NCBI GenBank assembly: GCA_023554435.1
Contig: JAMJQV010000132.1
Span: forward strand, 1 to 8,565
Reading direction: 5' to 3'
DNA: 8,565 nt
DNA from: Gemmatimonadota bacterium
Lineage (GTDB): Bacteria > Gemmatimonadota > Gemmatimonadetes > Palauibacterales > Palauibacteraceae
How positions within the stretch are numbered: position 1 is the first letter of the stretch; every line of letters starts with the position of its first letter. Below are positions 6,028 to 8,565 of this stretch, piece after piece. The notes under the pieces were generated by a model that was given only the letters and a program-made list of their open reading frames with translations, was not told where the DNA came from and did no database searches. A program made the translations under genes and the position numbers.

Positions 6028-6402
6028 CTAGAAGAACTGGTCAATCAGGATCGGATTGCCGTCCGGATCGAGGAATGCGATATGCGCGGGGCCGCTCGTG
6101 CTCTCGTCGGCCTCCTCCGTGAGTTCGATACCATCGCTCTTCAGCGACCGCTGGATCTCTCTCACGTCGGTGAACTCGCTGAGTTGCTCCATGTCCGGCC
6201 CCGCGAGCCCGGGGTTGAAGGTCAGGATGTTCCTGTCGAACATGCCCTGGAACAGGCCGATGACCGTGCCCTGGTTCACCAGGATCAGGTAGTTGTGTTC
6301 CTCGGCCCCGCCGGTCACTTCGAAGCCCAGCTTCTCGTAGAAGGCCCTGGACACCGCGAGGTCTTTCACGGTCAGGCTGACGGAAAACGCACCCAGATCC
6401 AT
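6028..6402 (-). CDS. VOC (glyoxalase/bleomycin-resistance fold) protein
   Basis: This 124-aa single-domain protein has two beta-alpha-beta-beta-beta modules: SVSLTVKDLAVSRAFYEKLGF (7-27) and the C-terminal AHIAFLDPDGNPILIDQF (106-123). These are hallmark VOC-superfamily sequences. Members include glyoxalase I, extradiol dioxygenases and antibiotic-binding proteins, and the fold alone does not give a substrate. The usual first metal ligand (His or Gln in the opening strand) is Ser8 here, and the usual C-terminal Glu is Asp121, although His107 in PAHIAF is kept. Metal binding may therefore be altered or lost. It probably acts as a homodimer in the cytosol. The ATG at 6402 lies 3 nt after the ferritin stop, with GGTGAG-like purines in the ferritin end as ribosome-binding site. 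The nitrilase follows 19 bp later. Confidence 0.9.
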   Translation of the reverse strand: MDLGAFSVSLTVKDLAVSRAFYEKLGFEVTGGAEEHNYLILVNQGTVIGLFQGMFDRNILTFNPGLAGPDMEQLSEFTDVREIQRSLKSDGIELTEEADESTSGPAHIAFLDPDGNPILIDQFF

Positions 6403-6405
6403 GAG

Positions 6406-6897
6406 CTACTCACCCTTCCCCGAGATCGCCTTGCTGCGCTCGATCGACTGCAGAACCAGGTACTTCTCACCGAACCGGTCCAGGTTGTCTATCTCCTGGT
6501 CGTACTGGTCGTAGTGGCGCTCCTCGTCCGCGACCAGCTCCTCGAAGATCTTGCGGGTGGCGGCATCGTTGTTCTGCGACGCCAGGTTGGCCCACTCGTT
6601 GTACTCCTGGACGCTCTCTTCTTCCATCTTTCGCGCCATCACGAGCATTTCCCGCACGTCCGTGATCTTCTCCACCTCCTGGGCCGGCTTCATCTCCACG
6701 TCGCCTCCGAGGAACAGGATCCGCTCGGCTGCCACCTCGACGTGCAGCATTTCGTCGATCGATGTCTTCTTGAACAGGCCCGCCAGGAGGTCGTACCCCT
6801 GATCGTCGCAATGGAAGTGGAAGTACATATACTGGTGGATCGCCGACAACTCGTCCGCCACGACTCCATTCAGCAGCTCGATGCTCTTCTCACGCAT
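6406..6897 (-). CDS. Bacterioferritin-like diiron protein
   Basis: This is a 163-aa four-helix ferritin-like protein, the usual bacterioferritin length. The bacterioferritin ferroxidase ligands appear at a constant offset of minus two from the E. coli numbering: Glu16, Glu49, His52, Glu92, Glu125 and His128 match E18, E51, H54, E94, E127 and H130. Met50 in IDEMLHVE corresponds to the haem-ligating Met52. It therefore probably oxidises and stores Fe(II), protecting against peroxide, and may bind haem at a subunit interface; assembly into a 24-mer is inferred. The ERILFLGG motif that follows is also typical. The ATG at 6897 has GAGGG five to six bases upstream. It is the first gene of a probable operon with the VOC gene (3-nt gap) and the nitrilase, 20 bp downstream of the DUF2277 gene. 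A ferritin-like Dps or rubrerythrin is less likely given the ligand pattern. Confidence 0.92.
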   Translation of the reverse strand: MREKSIELLNGVVADELSAIHQYMYFHFHCDDQGYDLLAGLFKKTSIDEMLHVEVAAERILFLGGDVEMKPAQEVEKITDVREMLVMARKMEEESVQEYNEWANLASQNNDAATRKIFEELVADEERHYDQYDQEIDNLDRFGEKYLVLQSIERSKAISGKGE

Positions 6898-6912
6898 AGC
6901 TCCCTCGGTTGT

Positions 6913-6921
6913 TTAGGTTAT
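6913..6921. repeat. Left arm of 9-bp inverted repeat flanking the DUF2277 gene
   Basis: TTAGGTTAT at 6913-6921 is the exact reverse complement of ATAACCTAA at 7195-7203. This arm contains the TAA stop codon of the DUF2277 gene. Both arms are AT-rich in a GC-rich window. Confidence 0.5.
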
Positions 6922-7196
6922 CCGGTGTGTCTCTCGAACCGGCGCCGCGCCCGGTTTCGCGCCTTCTCGGCCTCCGCCTCCCGGTTCCGCGCGGGGGCGT
7001 GGGTCACCAGTGAGTCGAGAAGGTCCTGGACTGCCGCGGCAACCTCGTCCACGGCCCGATCGAACGACACCTGGTTGGCCCGGGACGGCTTCGCGTACCC
7101 GCTCAGCTTGCGCACGAACTGTAGCGAAGCCGCCTGAACTTCTTCGCTCGATGCCGGCGGGTCGAAATTAAATAGTGGTCTTATGTTACGACACAT
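6918..7196 (-). CDS. DUF2277 family protein
   Basis: This is a 92-aa small protein beginning MCRNIRPLFNFDPPASSEEV and continuing AASLQFVRKLSGYAKPSRAN, VSFDRAVDEVA and LLDSLVTHAP, ending in a basic helix (RNREAEAEKARNRARRRFERH). This matches the conserved DUF2277 family, whose function I do not know. The conserved N-terminal MCRNI segment supports the ATG at 7196. The body is helical, and the Arg/Lys-rich C-terminus could contact nucleic acid, which is inference. Upstream AGGTT sequences (7197-7205) give a plausible ribosome-binding site. The first twelve codons are markedly AT-richer than neighbouring genes. The gene is separated from the cysteine hydrolase gene by 26 bp and from the ferritin gene by 20 bp. 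Its ATG lies inside a dyad (7181-7198), and a 9-bp inverted repeat spans its two ends. Confidence 0.92.
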   Translation of the reverse strand: MCRNIRPLFNFDPPASSEEVQAASLQFVRKLSGYAKPSRANQVSFDRAVDEVAAAVQDLLDSLVTHAPARNREAEAEKARNRARRRFERHTG

Positions 7197-7198
7197 AA
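7181..7198 (-). promoter_or_regulatory. AT-rich dyad overlapping the DUF2277 start codon
   Basis: TTATGT (7181-7186) and ACATAA (7193-7198) are perfect inverted repeats separated by TACGAC. In the minus-strand mRNA the arm UUAUGU contains the AUG start codon. The element could be a hairpin that masks the start or an operator-like site for a dimeric regulator. It lies in the most AT-rich part of the window (about 7165-7225). Only the symmetry is seen; regulation is inferred. Confidence 0.4.
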
Positions 7199-7203
7199 CC
7201 TAA
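7195..7203. repeat. Right arm of 9-bp inverted repeat flanking the DUF2277 gene
   Basis: ATAACCTAA is the exact reverse complement of TTAGGTTAT at 6913-6921. It covers the AGGTT ribosome-binding region and the first two bases of the DUF2277 start codon on the minus strand. Confidence 0.5.
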
Positions 7204-7222
7204 CCTGCTTGCTTACGTATTC

Positions 7223-7792
7223 TCAATCTGCCGTGCGCTTCAGCACGGACAGCACTTCGCTGGAATGCACGACCGCGGCAAACTCCTCGTGCAGGTTGGC
7301 CAGCGAGACCGCGTGAACGAGTTCCGCAGGGTGGAGGACGCCGTCGGGTCCGGCTCGATCAAACGTGGCGGTCGCATCCTCCACCACGAGGGTCGTGAAC
7401 CCCAGATTCCCGGCCATGCGGGCCGTCGTCGAGACACAGTGATTGGTGGTCAGGCCCACCACGACGAGGGACTCGATCCCTGACGACCGCAGGTGCTCCT
7501 CCAGCCCGGTGCCGATGAAGGCGCTGTTGACGCTCTTCTGAAACAGCGGCTCCCCTTCCCTGGGCTCAGCCTCGGGCTTGATCTCCACGCCAGGCTGCTC
7601 CGGGCCGAGCGCCGAACCGGGCTCGACCGAGACGTGCTGCGCGTGGACCACGGGCCAATCAGCCGCCCGCCAGGCCTCGAGGAGGCTGGCGATGACGCTC
7701 TCCGCTTCCGGGTTGTTGCGACGGCCCCAGCCCGGGGTGTCAAAGCCCTTCTGCACGTCAATCACCAGCAGCGCTGCGCCATGCGGTACCAT
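7223..7792 (-). CDS. Isochorismatase-family cysteine hydrolase
   Basis: This is a 189-aa enzyme of the isochorismatase/nicotinamidase-like superfamily. The family's Asp-Lys-Cys triad is intact: Asp12 in LLVIDVQKGFD, Lys86 in FQKSVNSAF and Cys119 in VVGLTTNHCVSTTARMAG. The residues before Cys119 would carry the conserved cis-peptide/oxyanion element. The family includes nicotinamidases, ureido-acid amidohydrolases and N-carbamoylsarcosine amidase. No substrate-defining metal site such as that of nicotinamidase is apparent, so substrate is open. I choose the ATG at 7792, two bases after the upstream stop. A TTG at 7798 would add MI and overlap the stop, and is less likely. A purine-rich GAGAAAGA lies upstream. 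The enzyme is cytosolic. It is probably co-transcribed with the RibD-C-like reductase just upstream. Confidence 0.92.
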   Translation of the reverse strand: MVPHGAALLVIDVQKGFDTPGWGRRNNPEAESVIASLLEAWRAADWPVVHAQHVSVEPGSALGPEQPGVEIKPEAEPREGEPLFQKSVNSAFIGTGLEEHLRSSGIESLVVVGLTTNHCVSTTARMAGNLGFTTLVVEDATATFDRAGPDGVLHPAELVHAVSLANLHEEFAAVVHSSEVLSVLKRTAD

Positions 7793-7794
7793 GA

Positions 7795-8346
7795 TCAATC
7801 TTTCTCGAAGGTCGCTGATTCGTCCTCGCCGCCCCGCCCGTACAGCAGGCGGACCACACCGTTCTCCCAGGCCGTGACGTCCCGCAGCTCCAGATCACCC
7901 GCTGGGAATGGCGCTGGAAAGAGTGGAACCCCAGTCCCGAGCCAGACCGGCATCACGAACACCTCGTACTCGTCGACCGATCCCAGGCGCTCGAACTCTC
8001 GAATGGTCTGCCCGCCGCCGATCAGCCAGCAGTCGCCTTCGAGGCCCCGCTCCGCGAGGTGAGCGGAGAGTTCCTCCGGCGTCCCGCTCCAGGCAAACGT
8101 GCGCTCGGGCATGCCGTCGATCGGGGCACGGCTGAGAACGTAGACATCGTGATCTGGATAAGGCCAATCCCCGAAGTCCAACACCTGCTCATAGGTGATC
8201 CGACCCATGACAGCGCACGAGATCTCGCGGATGAAAGACTCGTAGCCGTAGTCCGCATCGAAGAACGGCTCCAGCCAGTCTACCGCCCCGTCCGGGGTCG
8301 CGATGTAGCCATCGAGGCTCATCGCGATATAGACGCGAAAGCGCAC
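7795..8346 (-). CDS. Dihydrofolate reductase-like / RibD C-terminal domain protein
   Basis: This 183-aa single-domain protein has the reductase fold shared by dihydrofolate reductase and the RibD C-terminal domain. Diagnostic segments are VYIAMSLDGYIATPDGAVDWL at the N-terminus (5-25), VMGRITYEQ (46-54), DVYVLSR (67-73), DCWLIGGGQTIREF (105-118, the nucleotide-binding glycine loop) and PVWLGTGVPLFP (133-144). The family is generally annotated as an NADPH-dependent reductase. Proteins like this are usually not the housekeeping folate enzyme, and the substrate is often unknown (pteridine- or flavin-type compounds, or none established). The start is GTG at 8346, three bases after the DUF3467 stop. 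No strong Shine-Dalgarno is seen. The stop is only 2 nt before the cysteine hydrolase ATG, so the two are probably translated from the same mRNA. Confidence 0.92.
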   Translation of the reverse strand: MRFRVYIAMSLDGYIATPDGAVDWLEPFFDADYGYESFIREISCAVMGRITYEQVLDFGDWPYPDHDVYVLSRAPIDGMPERTFAWSGTPEELSAHLAERGLEGDCWLIGGGQTIREFERLGSVDEYEVFVMPVWLGTGVPLFPAPFPAGDLELRDVTAWENGVVRLLYGRGGEDESATFEKD

Positions 8347-8349
8347 GGA

Positions 8350-8565
8350 TCAGTGGAACTGGGGGTGCCCGCCCTCGGGAGCGATCACCTCACCGTAGTT
8401 GGCCTCGTATTTCTGCATGTTGTCGACGAGGGCGGAGAGGACGCGCTTCATGTGCCCCGGGCTCACCATCACTCGGGAAACCAGCTGAGTGCCGTTGGGC
8501 GCGCTGAGAAGGAAATCCAGGATGAACTCTTCCCTAGTGTGCGTGACCAGCATGTTGTTGCTGTA
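8350..8565 (-). CDS. DUF3467 family protein, 5' end missing (cut by window edge)
   Basis: The 71 C-terminal residues are visible, starting YSNNMLVTHTREEFILDFLL and ending GEVIAPEGGHPQFH. The order of YSN..LVTHT.EEF.LDF, then VSRVMVSPGHMKRVLSALVDN, then KYEANYGEV matches DUF3467. These are short bacterial and archaeal proteins of unknown function, normally about 90-110 aa, so only some 20-35 N-terminal residues are probably missing. The internal ATG at 8553 is not the true start because the conserved block begins upstream of it. The stop lies 3 nt before the RibD-C-like reductase start. The domain is soluble, with no membrane segment visible. Confidence 0.88.
   Translation of the reverse strand, partial: YSNNMLVTHTREEFILDFLLSAPNGTQLVSRVMVSPGHMKRVLSALVDNMQKYEANYGEVIAPEGGHPQFH

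Noticed and set aside
5094..6122. Plus-strand open frame of 342 codons
   Set aside because: Antisense to the nitrilase, which has an intact catalytic triad; no recognisable domain in the plus frame.
5929..7137. Long plus-strand open frame of 402 codons
   Set aside because: It runs antisense to the nitrilase start, VOC, bacterioferritin and DUF2277 genes, all of which have clear family motifs. Its translation (His/Leu/Val-rich) matches no known domain and arises from GC-rich codon bias.
7197..7222. Possible promoter (TTGAGA-like box) upstream of DUF2277
   Set aside because: With normal spacing the -10 region would be TTAGGT-like and would overlap the ribosome-binding site and start codon, so transcription would begin inside the gene; a weak match only.
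7231..7248. Hairpin CCGTGC/GCACGG at the end of the cysteine hydrolase gene, considered as a terminator
   Set aside because: A perfect 6-bp stem with a 6-nt loop, but it lies within the coding region before the stop and no T-run follows on the minus strand.
7793..7798. TTG start at 7798 for the cysteine hydrolase
   Set aside because: It adds only two residues and overlaps the upstream stop; the ATG at 7792 is the more common start type and fits the family N-terminus.
1..8565. Anti-phage defence, toxin-antitoxin, CRISPR or mobile element
   Set aside because: No recombinase, transposase, nuclease, toxin pair, direct-repeat array or terminal repeat of meaningful length was found; the DNPH1-like gene alone is not evidence for defence.

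Overview
This is a GC-rich bacterial chromosomal window in which every supportable gene lies on the minus strand, so transcription runs from position 8565 towards position 1. Thirteen genes fill the window. The gaps between them are at most 52 bp, and several neighbours overlap. The lineage is not proven. The first-listed protein has a YSEEEVGLILRRA-type N-terminus, and the window also has exported DUF885 and serine-hydrolase enzymes and heavy use of GTG starts; together these suggest a Gemmatimonadota-like bacterium (inference). I see no rRNA, tRNA, CRISPR array, transposon or prophage gene.

Layout in transcription order. Block A (8565-7223): the 3' end of a DUF3467 protein, a RibD-C/dihydrofolate-reductase-like reductase and an isochorismatase-family cysteine hydrolase, separated by 2-3 nt. 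Block B (7196-5010): a DUF2277 protein whose start codon lies in a short AT-rich dyad, a bacterioferritin-like protein with a complete diiron site, a VOC-fold protein and a nitrilase with an intact Glu-Lys-Cys triad. Block C (4957-591): an exported class-C beta-lactamase-like serine hydrolase, an 88-aa membrane protein, a small single-pass protein resembling DUF6191, a bacterial relative of human DNPH1/Rcl, a 132-aa four-helix membrane protein and an exported DUF885 metallohydrolase. Block D (545 to the left edge): an incomplete conserved protein with a glycine-rich, probably membrane-associated segment.

Block C is the most distinctive part. Four of its gene junctions use the same 4-nt GTGA overlap, with the GTG start inside the upstream stop context. 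Each has a purine-rich ribosome-binding site inside the upstream gene. This implies tight translational coupling of two exported hydrolases, three small membrane proteins and a nucleotide N-glycosidase. Block B looks like a small stress or detoxification operon (iron storage or peroxide handling plus nitrile hydrolysis), but the substrates cannot be read from the sequence. I find no convincing complete new defence or mobile system. The best leads are the DNPH1 membrane module, the ferritin-VOC-nitrilase operon and the dyad and inverted-repeat arrangement around the DUF2277 gene.
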